Below, piece after piece: positions 53,422 through 63,988 of a stretch of DNA of 64,000 nt (positions are counted from its first letter, which is position 1; the number at the start of each line of letters is the position of its first letter). Where the stretch lies: the NCBI GenBank assembly GCA_030431975.1, contig JAUIHP010000004.1, forward strand, positions 121,001 to 185,000. Reading direction: 5' to 3'. The translations under genes were made by a program, and so were the position numbers. The notes below the pieces were generated by a model that ran no database searches, was not told the origin of the DNA, and worked only from the letters and a program-made list of their open reading frames with translations. This DNA comes from a bacterium. Its GTDB lineage: Bacteria > Eisenbacteria > RBG-16-71-46 > CAIMUX01.

Positions 53422-54528
53422 CTAGGCCGCGTCTTTGTCCTTCGGAAGGTCGATCCCGAGATCGGCGGCCAGTCCGACCAGGTCCGGCGCCAGGTTTGCC
53501 CGGAAGGTGACTTCGCGATCGCTTTCCGGGTGACGCAAAGTCAACCGCGCGGCGTGCAGCGCCTGCCGACCGTGGCGCAGCATGGCCTCCTCCTCAGCGG
53601 AGAGCTCACGCCCTTCGATGAACTTGAGAAAGAACTCCTCGTCCAGTCCGTACATCTTGTCGCCCACGATGGGATAACCCGCGTGCTTGGCGTGGACTCG
53701 AATTTGATGCAGCCGTCCTGTCCTGGGAAAGGCCCGCAACAGACTGTGCTGCGGCCCGGTGGCTTCGACCCGGAAGCGTGTGAGCGCATGTTTGCTCTCG
53801 GGAGAGTCCGGGTTCACCCCGACGGCCTTGCGGATCTTGGAGTTCGGATGCGGCCCTAGGGGGGCGTCGACCTCGAACTCGGCTTCCGACGGCCGTCCCT
53901 CGACAAGGAGCAGATACTCCTTCCGCGCGTCCCGGCCCTGGAACTGGCGAGCCAGAAATCCCGTGGCCTCACGAGTCTTTCCAAAGACGAGAACGCCGCT
54001 CGTTTCCCGGTCCAGGCGGTGGACGATCCGAAACCCGGGTGCGTCCAGCGTCTGCCCGCGCTGGCGAAGCAGGATCGAAAGAAGCGTGTTGTGGAAGTAG
54101 CGTCCGGAAGGATGAACGGGAAGGTCACCCGGCTTGTCGACCGCGATCAGGTGGTCGTCCTCGTGCAGAATCCGGAAGTTCGAATCCACGGAAGGTTCGA
54201 CCATGGGTTCGGCGTCGTATTCGATCAGTTCTCCGGCCCGGACGACCTTCCCGGCGCGCGGGGCCGATCCGTCGACGCGCAACAGACCCGACTTGATGAT
54301 GCGGACCCACTGGGTGCGTGACCGGTAGGGAAAGCGTTCGGAGAGGTATCGATCCAGACGCTGGCCCGCCGCGTACTCCGGTGCGCGGTGGCGACCGTGG
54401 CGGATCCAGAGAGCATCGGAATCTCCTTCCGACGATGCTTCGGAATCACCCGCCGCTTCGGGAGTCTCGCCCGTCGTCGGCGTCTCGTCGTCTTCTGATC
54501 CGACTGAAGTTGCCTCGTCGCTCGTCAC
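53422..54528 (-). CDS. RluA/RluD-family 23S rRNA or tRNA pseudouridine synthase
   Basis: 368 residues from GTG 54528, which has GAGGAAATC upstream; longer starts run into the divergent gene. After an acidic tail (about 1-30) come an S4-like RNA-binding domain (QRLDRYLSERFP...WVRIIKSGLLRVDG) and the synthase domain with IVHRLDRETSGVLVFGKT, carrying the catalytic Asp (HRLDRETSG), and TGRLHQIRVHAKHAGYPIVGD. It isomerises uridine in RNA. Its start codon is only 28 bp from that of the divergent rsgA. Confidence 0.92.
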   Translation of the reverse strand: MTSDEATSVGSEDDETPTTGETPEAAGDSEASSEGDSDALWIRHGRHRAPEYAAGQRLDRYLSERFPYRSRTQWVRIIKSGLLRVDGSAPRAGKVVRAGELIEYDAEPMVEPSVDSNFRILHEDDHLIAVDKPGDLPVHPSGRYFHNTLLSILLRQRGQTLDAPGFRIVHRLDRETSGVLVFGKTREATGFLARQFQGRDARKEYLLLVEGRPSEAEFEVDAPLGPHPNSKIRKAVGVNPDSPESKHALTRFRVEATGPQHSLLRAFPRTGRLHQIRVHAKHAGYPIVGDKMYGLDEEFFLKFIEGRELSAEEEAMLRHGRQALHAARLTLRHPESDREVTFRANLAPDLVGLAADLGIDLPKDKDAA

Positions 54529-54556
54529 CGATTTCCTCGTGGGGTACATTGGGTTC

Positions 54557-55492
54557 ATGCGTGAGGGTACCGTGGTTCGCGTGCGGCCGCGAAAAGTTAC
54601 GGTGGATCTGGGCGGCGAGCGTGTCTCCGTCTTCATCCGCGGTGCGCTCAAGTCCGGTCCCAAACTGGTGACACACGTGGTTGCGGTCGGTGACCGCGTC
54701 ACCGTCGGTGGGGAGGACAAGGACCTCTTCCTCGACGAAGTCCTGCCCCGGAACAACCGGATCTCCCGCGTCGACCCCGGTAGCACGAAGCGCGACATCG
54801 AGCACGTGGTCGCGGCCAACCTGGACTGGTTCCTGGTCGTCGTCAGCCTGGCTCAGCCGCGGCTGAACTTCCGAGGGCTCGACCGGCTTCTCGTTCTCGG
54901 GGAGTGGGGAGAGGTCCCGTGTGCGATCATCTTCAACAAGGCTGACATCGCCGAGGAGTATGATCCGGCGCCCGAGGCCATCTATGGCACCACCGGATAT
55001 CCCACCTTTCGGGTCAGTGCCATGACCGGAGAGGGGCTCGAGCCCCTTCGGGAATTCCTGAAGGGCAACGTCTCCCTGCTGGCCGGTCCTTCCGGTGTCG
55101 GGAAGACGTCCCTACTGAACGCCCTTCATCCGGAACTCGATCTCAAGACACAACCCGTGAGCGAGTCCACCGGTAAGGGAGTCCACACGACGACCCGCGT
55201 GGAGTGGATCGACCTCCCGCGCGGCGGCGCGCTACTCGATTCCCCGGGAATTCGGTCCATCCAACCGTTTGGTCTGACCGGCGAGAACCTGGATACCTGC
55301 TTTCCGGAGTTTCACCCCCACATTCCGGAGTGCAAGTTCCGCGACTGCCGGCATCGGGACGAACCGGAGTGCGCCGTCAAGGCAGCCCTAGGTGACGGTC
55401 AGATCTCAGAATCGAGGTATGACGGATATCTCAGGGTTCTTCAGGGTGTGGACACGCCGGAGTGGTGGCGGCGGTCGATCGGCAACCTGTGA
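54557..55492 (+). CDS. rsgA: ribosome small-subunit-dependent GTPase RsgA
   Basis: 311 residues. Order of GTPase motifs is circularly permuted, as in RsgA: NKAD (G4, about residue 134) precedes GPSGVGKTS (G1, about 176) and DSPG (G3, about 230). An N-terminal OB-like domain (about 1-70) and a C-terminal zinc knuckle (CKFRDCRHRDEPEC) are present. It checks 30S subunit maturation. Start ATG 54557 leaves a very short divergent gap with the pseudouridine synthase gene. The two act on ribosome RNA and assembly respectively. Confidence 0.95.
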   Translation: MREGTVVRVRPRKVTVDLGGERVSVFIRGALKSGPKLVTHVVAVGDRVTVGGEDKDLFLDEVLPRNNRISRVDPGSTKRDIEHVVAANLDWFLVVVSLAQPRLNFRGLDRLLVLGEWGEVPCAIIFNKADIAEEYDPAPEAIYGTTGYPTFRVSAMTGEGLEPLREFLKGNVSLLAGPSGVGKTSLLNALHPELDLKTQPVSESTGKGVHTTTRVEWIDLPRGGALLDSPGIRSIQPFGLTGENLDTCFPEFHPHIPECKFRDCRHRDEPECAVKAALGDGQISESRYDGYLRVLQGVDTPEWWRRSIGNL

Positions 55493-55893
55493 CGCAGATC
55501 AAGTGCGGGCCAGGTGCGCGCCTGACACACATCAAGTCATTGACCCGTATCGGAACCATCGGTCCGGCGTATTTCTCAATAAATCACAGATAGATCCGGC
55601 TCCAGTCTATTTGTATGAGCACGAGAGGGATAGAGCCGGGGGTTTTGCCCAGGAATGGACGTTCTCAGACGTTTTCCACTTGCTGGGGACTTGTGTGTTT
55701 TGTCGGAATCGCTTATTTTCGCTGGAGTTAACCCGTTTTTCGGGCTCGTCCCGGAAAACTCCATTAAGCCATGGATGGCGGTCCGAACGACGTTTGCAAG
55801 CCCGTCGTTCGGCGGGAAATGCGCACAGAACACATGTTGAACGCACCGGCAATGGTAGCGCCACTCCCGCTTTCGCTCGAATAGGAGGGAGCC
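55493..55893. promoter_or_regulatory. leader of the XRE-cupin operon with 10-bp hairpin and possible promoter
   Basis: TTGTGT (55691-55696) and TATTTT (55714-55719) with 17-base spacing form a plausible sigma-70-like promoter. Downstream, CCGAACGACG (55783-55792) and CGTCGTTCGG (55803-55812) form a perfect 10-bp stem with a 10-base loop, which may be an operator or RNA hairpin. A CCGGCTC/GAGCCGG dyad lies at 55596-55639. GGAGGGAGCC precedes ATG 55894. The stretch is AT-richer than its flanks. Confidence 0.4.
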
Positions 55894-56457
55894 ATGCCCA
55901 AAGCCATTGGAAAGCTTCTGGGAAGGCGAATTCGCCGGATACGACAAGACAAGAGTCTGACCTTGAAGCAGATCGAAGCCAAGGTCGGGGTCAGTGCGAC
56001 GCACATCTCCGAAATCGAGAGGGGTAAGACCTCTCCGACCATCGGGGCGTTGGAAAAGATTGCCACCGCCCTCGAAGTCCCACCGTCGCACCTGATTGAC
56101 ATCCCGCCGCTGCCGGAACTGACCGTCAAGCGCCGGGCCGACCTTCCGACGATCGTCATGAACGACGGCAGCGTCCGGGTGGAGCCGCTGACCAATCGTG
56201 ACGTCGTCTCCGAGATGTCGATCTTCTACGCCACCATCGAAGGGAACGGGGTCGTCGAGCCCGTTGCCGGTCATCGCGGGGAGGAGTTCTGCTACGTGCT
56301 GGACGGCTTCCTCGAGGTTTCCATCGATGGCCAGCCGCACGTGCTGCGGCGTGGAGACACCATTCATTTCAAAGCGTCGCAGACGCACCAGATCCGCAAT
56401 CTGAGCGCGGAACCGGTCCGCACCCTGTGGTCCGTCCGCCCCAAGCTCTTCATCTAG
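55894..56457 (+). CDS. XRE-family HTH plus cupin transcriptional regulator (first paralogue)
   Basis: 187 residues. Residues about 8-62 are an XRE helix-turn-helix (LGRRIRRIRQDKSLTLKQIEAKVGVSATHISEIERG). Residues about 100-185 are a cupin barrel with GEEFCYVLDGFLEVSIDGQ and GDTIHFKASQTHQIRN, containing the Glu/His pattern that can bind a metal or small ligand. Such proteins repress genes in response to small molecules. A second paralogue follows after 15 bp in the same operon. Confidence 0.9.
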   Translation: MPKAIGKLLGRRIRRIRQDKSLTLKQIEAKVGVSATHISEIERGKTSPTIGALEKIATALEVPPSHLIDIPPLPELTVKRRADLPTIVMNDGSVRVEPLTNRDVVSEMSIFYATIEGNGVVEPVAGHRGEEFCYVLDGFLEVSIDGQPHVLRRGDTIHFKASQTHQIRNLSAEPVRTLWSVRPKLFI

Positions 56458-56472
56458 GGGAGGACGAAAACC

Positions 56473-57051
56473 ATGTTGGACCGTGAGAAAGTCGGGATGC
56501 GAATCCGTCAGGTTCGCACCGAACAGCAGAAGACCCTGCGCGAGGTCGAAAGCGCATCCGGGTTTTCATCGACGCACATTTCAGAAATCGAACGAGGTCG
56601 GACCAGTCCGACCATCGGGGCTCTCATTCAGATCGCCCATGCTCTGGAAAAGGATCCCAGCTACTTCATCGAGGAACGTGAACTCGATGAAGTCGCGGTG
56701 ACCAATCCGGGACGTCGGTCGACGGTGGATCCGGAGCTCATGAACGTCGAGGGGACCGGAATTCTCCTCGATGGACTCACCCCTGGTATCCTCGGTGGCC
56801 GGATCGAAGCGATCGAAATGATCCTCGAGCCGGGAGCCCACGGCCGCATCACCTACCTGCCTCCGCAGGTCGACGTCTGTATCGTCTGCCTGGAGGGCGG
56901 AATGGATGTCGATCATCCCGAGCGGCCGATCACCTTTGGCCCGGACGACAGTTCGCATGTCGTCCTGGAGCCTGGGCTGACCTTCCGAAACAACACGCCG
57001 AACATCGGCCGGATTTTGTTCGTCCTGGATCCGGCAACGACCCACCTCTAG
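56473..57051 (+). CDS. XRE-family HTH plus cupin transcriptional regulator (second paralogue)
   Basis: 192 residues with the same domain order: helix-turn-helix (MRIRQVRTEQQKTLREVESASGFSSTHISEIERGRTSPTIGALIQIA) and a degenerate cupin. The cupin lacks the usual His/Glu metal set (CIVCLEGGMDVDHPE), so it may not bind metal. The DNA-recognition region STHISEIERG is nearly the same as in the first paralogue (ATHISEIERG), so they may share operators or form heterodimers. Confidence 0.88.
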   Translation: MLDREKVGMRIRQVRTEQQKTLREVESASGFSSTHISEIERGRTSPTIGALIQIAHALEKDPSYFIEERELDEVAVTNPGRRSTVDPELMNVEGTGILLDGLTPGILGGRIEAIEMILEPGAHGRITYLPPQVDVCIVCLEGGMDVDHPERPITFGPDDSSHVVLEPGLTFRNNTPNIGRILFVLDPATTHL

Positions 57052-57080
57052 GAAATGCAGACGGGGCGCGCGCGGCGTCC

Positions 57081-57956
57081 TTAGCTCGAAGCCGAGTCGG
57101 GTGCGTTTTTCACGCGCTCGGCTCGCTTCGCTTTTTCCCAGTACGCGTCGAGCAACTCCATCGAAGCCTGATCGGGATCGTGTCCGTCGGTCTGAAGCCC
57201 ATCGATCATCGAGTGGAACCGGTGGCGGAACTTCTCGTTGGCGGACCGAAGCGCCGACTCCGGTTCGACCTCGAGAAAGCGGGCGAGGTTGACCACGGCG
57301 AAGAGCAGATCTCCCAACTCTTCACGGACATGGGCGGTGTCCTTTCGGCTCCAAGCCTCACGCAGTTCGTCGAGTTCCTCGTGGGTTTTTTCGAACACCG
57401 GTTGGATGTCCGGCCAATCAAAGCCCAGCCCGGCTGCCTTGATCTGAAGTTTCCTCGACTGCGCGAGTGCGGGCAGAGCAGGGTGCGGCGGGCGCAAGTG
57501 AAAGCGAAGAGCATTTTCGTCCGGTTCGTCGTCCGGTTCGCGCCCCTCCGAGTCGGGAGCTTCACGACGGTGTTCCTCCCGCGCCTTCTCCGCCTCCCAG
57601 GTTCGCTGGAGTTCGCGGATGTCCTCGGTTTCGTGGTCTCCAAAAACGTGAGGGTGGCGTCGGCGAATCTTTTCCGTCGTGCGACTGAGGATTTCGTCTG
57701 CGCTTCCGAGTCCGAATTCTTCGCCGGTGGCCAGAAAGAGCGCGAGTACGAAACCGAGATCGCCGACTTCCTCCGCGCAGTCCTCGGCCCGACCTCGCTC
57801 GGTCGCGTCCAGGACCTCGAACGATTCCTCGATGAGGAACGGAGCGAGGCTCTTCAGCGTCTGCTGTCGGTCCCAGGGGCAGCCGTCGGGGCCGCGTAGA
57901 TGTTTGGCCAGTGCGAAGAGTTTCGCCCAGCCGCTCTGCGCTGCGGGTTCAGTCAT
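57081..57956 (-). CDS. mazG: nucleoside triphosphate pyrophosphohydrolase MazG
   Basis: 291 residues. Two MazG domains: the first with LRGPDGCPWDRQQTLKSLAPFLIEESFEVLDA...CAEEVGDLGFVL, the second with KTHEELDELREAW...EELGDLLFAVVNLARF. EExxE and ExxD metal ligands are visible in both. It hydrolyses nucleoside triphosphates to monophosphate and pyrophosphate as house-cleaning. A charged linker (EAPDSEGREPDDEPDE) separates the domains. It lies 26 bp from the divergent cdd gene and converges on the XRE operon. Confidence 0.94.
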   Translation of the reverse strand: MTEPAAQSGWAKLFALAKHLRGPDGCPWDRQQTLKSLAPFLIEESFEVLDATERGRAEDCAEEVGDLGFVLALFLATGEEFGLGSADEILSRTTEKIRRRHPHVFGDHETEDIRELQRTWEAEKAREEHRREAPDSEGREPDDEPDENALRFHLRPPHPALPALAQSRKLQIKAAGLGFDWPDIQPVFEKTHEELDELREAWSRKDTAHVREELGDLLFAVVNLARFLEVEPESALRSANEKFRHRFHSMIDGLQTDGHDPDQASMELLDAYWEKAKRAERVKNAPDSASS

Positions 57957-57982
57957 CTCGCCCCGCAGGGTAACATGAGGTC

Positions 57983-58405
57983 ATGTCGCAGGAGGCCCGT
58001 GTCCAAAACTTACTTCGTGCGGCCCGGCGTGCCGCGCGTCGCGCCCACGCGCCCTACTCCAACTACACCGTGGGCGCGGCCATGGAAACGGAAGGTGGAG
58101 AGATCTTCCTTGGCGCAAACATGGAGAACGCAGCCTATCCGTCCGGCCTTTGTGCCGAGCGAGTGGCGCTTCTCCTTTGGCGGAGTGCCGGTGGCAAGCC
58201 GATTCGGCGGGTTGCGGTGTGGACACCTTCGGATCCGCCCGGATCTCCGTGCGGTCCCTGCCGGGATGCTCTCGTGGCCTGCGCGCCGACGGCCGAGATC
58301 TGGTTGACAGGCCCGACACAATCACTGGGACCCGCGCCGATTGGCGAGCTCATTCCCTCGAGAGGGGGAAGGGTTCCCGTTGTGACTAGGAAGCAAGACG
58401 GATGA
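57983..58405 (+). CDS. cdd: cytidine deaminase
   Basis: 140 residues, typical for the small tetrameric class. Zinc site: CAE (LCAERVAL, about residue 53) and PCGPC (about 88-92). APYSNYTVGAA is the N-terminal substrate motif. It deaminates cytidine and deoxycytidine. The last four bases overlap the start of the phosphorylase gene (ATGA), indicating a pyrimidine salvage operon. Confidence 0.96.
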   Translation: MSQEARVQNLLRAARRAARRAHAPYSNYTVGAAMETEGGEIFLGANMENAAYPSGLCAERVALLLWRSAGGKPIRRVAVWTPSDPPGSPCGPCRDALVACAPTAEIWLTGPTQSLGPAPIGELIPSRGGRVPVVTRKQDG

Positions 58406-59709
58406 ACGCGAAGGAAATCATCGCCAAGAAACGCGACGGTGGCGAACTGTCCGTGGATGAAATCGAGTTCTTCGTACTCGAGGCTGCGGCCGGTCGGATC
58501 CCCGACTACCAGGTGTCGGCCTGGCTCATGTCCATCTACTTCCAGGGCCTGAGCCGGGAGGAAGCCGCCTGCATCACGCGGGCCATGATTCGTTCCGGGG
58601 ACACGCTGCCGCGGGCCGGCGAGCATCCGCTTCCTGTCGATAAGCATTCGACCGGCGGAGTCGGGGACAAGGTTTCGTTTCTCGTCGCTCCGCTTGTGGC
58701 CGCGGCCGGGGCTCCGGTACCCATGATTTCCGGAAGGTCTTTGGGACACACCGGCGGCACCCTCGACAAACTGGAGGCGATCGCCGGGTATGAAACCGCG
58801 CCGTCGCCCGACGATTTTGTCCGTTGCGTGCGCGAGCGCGGCCTCTGCATCGCGGGGCAAAGTGATCGTCTCGTTCCCGCGGATCGGCTGTTCTATTCGC
58901 TCCGGGATGCCGCGTCCATCGTTGAGTCCATTCCCCTGATCACGTCGAGCATCCTGAGCAAGAAGGTGGCGGAAGGAATCGGCGCTCTCGTCTTGGACGT
59001 GAAGTTTGGAAAGGGCGCCTTCATGAGCGAGAAGGACCGTGCCCGCGAACTGGCCGGCTGGCTCGTCGACACAGGCCGTCGCCTGGGGTTGAAAGCCCGG
59101 GCCTATCTCACGGACATGAACTATGTGCTGGGCCGCACCGCGGGCAATGCATTGGAGATTCGCGAGTCGATCGAAAGCCTTCGCCAGGGACCCGATGCGA
59201 CGGCGGCGGACCTCCGCGAGGTCACCCTGGCCCTGGGAGAAGGAATGCTCGTCCTTTCCGGAGGGGCCGGTGATGAAGCGGAAGCCCGCGGGATCCTGGA
59301 AGCTGTGTGGAGTGACGGTCGAGCGTGGGAGTCGTTTCGGGGGATGGTCGAACAACAAGGTGGCGACCTTGCCATGGTCGACGATCCCGGTCTCCTTCCG
59401 ACCTCTCCTTACACAGTGGACTTCCACGCTCCGAGGGCCGGACGCTTCAAGGGGCTTCACGCTCGTCCGGTCGGAGATTGGCTCACTCGTTCCGGCGGCG
59501 GACGCCTCGTGCAGGCAGACGTCATCGATCACCGGGTCGGCGTGGAACTCCGTGTCGAGTTGGGGACGTCGCTCGAGGCCGGTGAGGTCGTCGGCAGGCT
59601 TCATCTGAGGGAACCCGCCGAGGATGAGGCCGAACTCCAGGCGTCGGCCGCGTCCTGGATCGAGTTTGGAGAACCACGAGACACGCTGGTTCACGAGGTC
59701 ATCGGGTGA
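58402..59709 (+). CDS. pyrimidine-nucleoside (thymidine) phosphorylase
   Basis: 435 residues. The family signature GRSLGHTGGTLDKLEAIAGY (about residues 111-130), phosphate-binding KHSTGGVGDKVSF (about 78-91) and the C-terminal beta/alpha domain are present. It cleaves thymidine, deoxyuridine or uridine with phosphate. Whether it is DeoA or the broader Pdp type cannot be decided by eye. It is coupled to cdd by a 4-base overlap and ends 6 bp from the convergent PBP gene. Confidence 0.93.
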   Translation: MNAKEIIAKKRDGGELSVDEIEFFVLEAAAGRIPDYQVSAWLMSIYFQGLSREEAACITRAMIRSGDTLPRAGEHPLPVDKHSTGGVGDKVSFLVAPLVAAAGAPVPMISGRSLGHTGGTLDKLEAIAGYETAPSPDDFVRCVRERGLCIAGQSDRLVPADRLFYSLRDAASIVESIPLITSSILSKKVAEGIGALVLDVKFGKGAFMSEKDRARELAGWLVDTGRRLGLKARAYLTDMNYVLGRTAGNALEIRESIESLRQGPDATAADLREVTLALGEGMLVLSGGAGDEAEARGILEAVWSDGRAWESFRGMVEQQGGDLAMVDDPGLLPTSPYTVDFHAPRAGRFKGLHARPVGDWLTRSGGGRLVQADVIDHRVGVELRVELGTSLEAGEVVGRLHLREPAEDEAELQASAASWIEFGEPRDTLVHEVIG

Positions 59710-59715
59710 GACCGT

Positions 59716-61818
59716 CTAGTTGTCCCGCCCGGGACGGCGAAGCCTGCGCCAGCGCCCTCCATCGTCATCATCTTCGTCAAACGTCGGGGCGAGAAACGGT
59801 GCGTGAATGGGGCACGTCCGGGAAGGCTGCTGACCCCGAAGGAACATGTCTTTGACCTTCGGGCAATCGGGTAGCGCGACAAGTCCCGTTTCCCGGCAGG
59901 TCGTAACCTCGACCAACGTCTCCGGGACGATGAAATCGTCGTCCCCGTATTCCTCTTCGGCCGCCTTCATGAACTCGGACCACGCCGGCAGGGCGGCCGC
60001 CGTACCGGTCATGCGCTTCCCGATCGGCTTCTTCTCATCGAAGCCGACCCATACCCCGGTGGCGAGGTACGGAGTGAAACCGACGAACCAGGCGTCGGAA
60101 TAGTCGTCGGTCGTACCGGTTTTGCCGCCCGCCGGAGCTCGGTATCCGTGAGAGGTACGGGCCGTTGCTCCGGTGCCCCCGTCCATCACGGAACGAAGAA
60201 GACTGACCATGAGGGCGGCTGTCTTTTCGTCGATGACCTCGGCCGAACTGGGAACATTCAGCTCGACCAGCTGCCCGTAACGATCTTCCACCCGCTCGAT
60301 AAGGTACGGCTTCGTATAGATCCCCTGATTGGCATAGATCCCATAGGCCGCCGTCAATTCGAGCGGTGTGACTTCGCCGGTCCCCAACGCGAGGGAAAGG
60401 TAGGGCGGGAGGTTGCGATCAATTCCCATCGATTTCGCGAGGTTCACGACCCTTCGAGGATCGGCCTCCTCCATCAGTCGAATCGCGGGGATGTTGAGTG
60501 ACTTCATCATGGCGTAACGCAGGGTCACGGGGCCGCGGAACTCGAGGTCGAAGTTCTGGGGTTCCCACGTTTCCATCGTCCGGTTGGGGCCCGGAACCTC
60601 CTTTTCGTACGGTGTGTCGTAGATGATGTCGTTGGTTCTGTGCCCGTCGAGAAGCGAGACCGTGAACGCAATCGGTTTGAACGCACTGCCAGGCTGTCGC
60701 AGAGCCTGTGTTGCGCGGTTGAACTTGCTCTCCTCGAAGTTGCGACCGCCAACGAGAGCTCGGATGGCGCCCGTTCCCGGCTCCAACGCAACCAAAGCAC
60801 CCTGAAGATAAGGGGTTCCCTCCTCCGGGTTGGCCAGCGATCCCATCTGCCGACCTTCCTCCTTCAGATACTTGTAGCGGTGGGCCTGTTGCTTCTCGAT
60901 TGCGGAGACCTGCTTTTCCAGCGCATCGATCGCGGCTTGCTGCAGACTCATGTCGAGAGTCGTATGCACGGTCAATCCGCCCGTGTAAACGCTGTTGTCG
61001 CCGTAACGCTCGGCAAGTTCCTGTCGCACGATCTCGGTGAAATACGGTGCGCGCGATGCGGTCTGCGAACGCCGATTAACCTGCACCTGCGTCGTCTCGG
61101 CGACGGCGAACTGCAACGAGTCGATGGCGCCGGAATGCAGCATCCGCCGGAGAACGAGGTTGCGGCGGCGCAGACAACGATCGGGATGTCTCGCCGGGCT
61201 GAAAGCCGACGGGTTGGCGAGGACTCCGGCAAGAAGGGCACACTCTTCCACCTCGAGGTTGTCCGCGGACTTTCCGAAGAACGTCTGCGAGGCGGCCTCT
61301 ACACCGTAGGCGCCGTCGCCGAAGTACACCTTGTTGAGGTAGAGTTCGAGGATCTCGTCCTTCGAAAAGGACCTCTCCAACCGAATGGCCAGCACCATCT
61401 CCTTGAGCTTACGGGTGTAGGTGCGGGAGTCGGTGAGGAAGAGCTTCCGCGCCAGCTGCTGCGTGATCGTGCTCGCGCCCTGCTCGATGCTTCCGGTGGT
61501 GATGTTCGTCACCATGGCACGGACGACACCCAGAACGTCGACGCCCCAGTGCTGGCTGAAGCGCGTGTCCTCGGTGGAAAGGACCGCTGCCTGCATCAGT
61601 TCGGGGATTTCGCCCAGCGACCGAGGGGAGCGGTTCTCCAGGAAGAACTCGTCGATGATGACCCCGTTCCGATCCAGGATCACCGTGTTCATGCTCGGCT
61701 CAATCTCCCGAAGGGATTGGGGACTGGGCAGTTCGTCCCCCCAGGCATAGAACAGGAAGTAAATCGCCCCCGCCATCAGCAGAGGGACCAACACGGATGC
61801 GAGTAGGAAGAGGCGCAT
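59716..61818 (-). CDS. class A penicillin-binding protein, PBP1A type
   Basis: 700 residues from ATG 61818 with GGAG upstream; a TTG at 61854 gives a longer form. One N-terminal membrane helix (about 2-25). Glycosyltransferase 51 domain (about 45-220): EDTRFSQHWGVD with catalytic Glu, GASTITQQLARKLFL, RKLKEMVLAIRLERSFSKDEILELYLNKVYFG. Transpeptidase domain: active Ser in GSAFKP (about 376), SxN region, and KTGTT (about 567). It polymerises and cross-links peptidoglycan. Divergent from the rRNA operon. Confidence 0.95.
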   Translation of the reverse strand: MRLFLLASVLVPLLMAGAIYFLFYAWGDELPSPQSLREIEPSMNTVILDRNGVIIDEFFLENRSPRSLGEIPELMQAAVLSTEDTRFSQHWGVDVLGVVRAMVTNITTGSIEQGASTITQQLARKLFLTDSRTYTRKLKEMVLAIRLERSFSKDEILELYLNKVYFGDGAYGVEAASQTFFGKSADNLEVEECALLAGVLANPSAFSPARHPDRCLRRRNLVLRRMLHSGAIDSLQFAVAETTQVQVNRRSQTASRAPYFTEIVRQELAERYGDNSVYTGGLTVHTTLDMSLQQAAIDALEKQVSAIEKQQAHRYKYLKEEGRQMGSLANPEEGTPYLQGALVALEPGTGAIRALVGGRNFEESKFNRATQALRQPGSAFKPIAFTVSLLDGHRTNDIIYDTPYEKEVPGPNRTMETWEPQNFDLEFRGPVTLRYAMMKSLNIPAIRLMEEADPRRVVNLAKSMGIDRNLPPYLSLALGTGEVTPLELTAAYGIYANQGIYTKPYLIERVEDRYGQLVELNVPSSAEVIDEKTAALMVSLLRSVMDGGTGATARTSHGYRAPAGGKTGTTDDYSDAWFVGFTPYLATGVWVGFDEKKPIGKRMTGTAAALPAWSEFMKAAEEEYGDDDFIVPETLVEVTTCRETGLVALPDCPKVKDMFLRGQQPSRTCPIHAPFLAPTFDEDDDDGGRWRRLRRPGRDN

Positions 61819-61972
61819 GAGCGTGACTCCATCACACGGCTTTTGCGGGGTCAAGTGGGCGAAAGGCCGCTATCCTGCGGCCGGGAACGAATCCGACCAC
61901 TTCTCTAAACCGCTGTCAATCGAGCAGTTCCGCCCGGGCCTGACAAAAAACGAACAGGACTGAAAAAACTGG

Positions 61973-62002
61973 TTGACGATCCGATAATGCCTTTCGTAGA
62001 TT
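61973..62002 (+). promoter_or_regulatory. probable rRNA operon promoter
   Basis: TTGACG (61973-61978) and TAGATT (61997-62002) with an 18-base spacer; start of transcription expected near 62009, about 270 bases before 16S. An A-rich stretch (GACAAAAAACGAAC) lies upstream like an UP element. Confidence 0.6.
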
Positions 62003-62140
62003 ACGCGATCTCGGCACGACGGCAGGCCGAACCGGTCTGCCGCTCGTCTCCTTCACTATCTGAATGGAAACGAGAAACTCTCTTGACTACGTAAAGAGAG
62101 CCGGGTACGTTTTGCGTCTGCGCTCGAAGCGCGATGTACG

Positions 62141-62152
62141 ATCTTTGACAAG
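62141..62152 (+). promoter_or_regulatory. boxA-like antitermination site in the rRNA leader
   Basis: GATCTTTGACAAG resembles the boxA element (GCTCTTTAACA) used by Nus factors for rRNA antitermination, at the expected place in the leader. It directly abuts the processing stem arm. Confidence 0.6.
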
Positions 62153-62173
62153 AGAAGAATCAACGGAATTGTG
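62148..62173 (+). other. 5' arm of the 16S rRNA processing stem
   Basis: ACAAGAGAAGAATCA and GAATTGTG in this arm pair with 63905-63927 in the spacer after 16S (CACAATTC and TGATTCTTCTCTTGT) apart from three unpaired bases ACG. Such a helix around 16S is the usual RNase III-type cleavage substrate. Confidence 0.85.
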
Positions 62174-62279
62174 CGGGTCCAGGTCGGCACAACGCACTCA
62201 ATCACTTGAGTTTGCGGAGTGTTCGATACTTTGAACTCACGTCCCCGCCAGGGACGTGGGAACTCCATGTTTTTAAATG

Positions 62280-63988
<1,709 letters not shown>

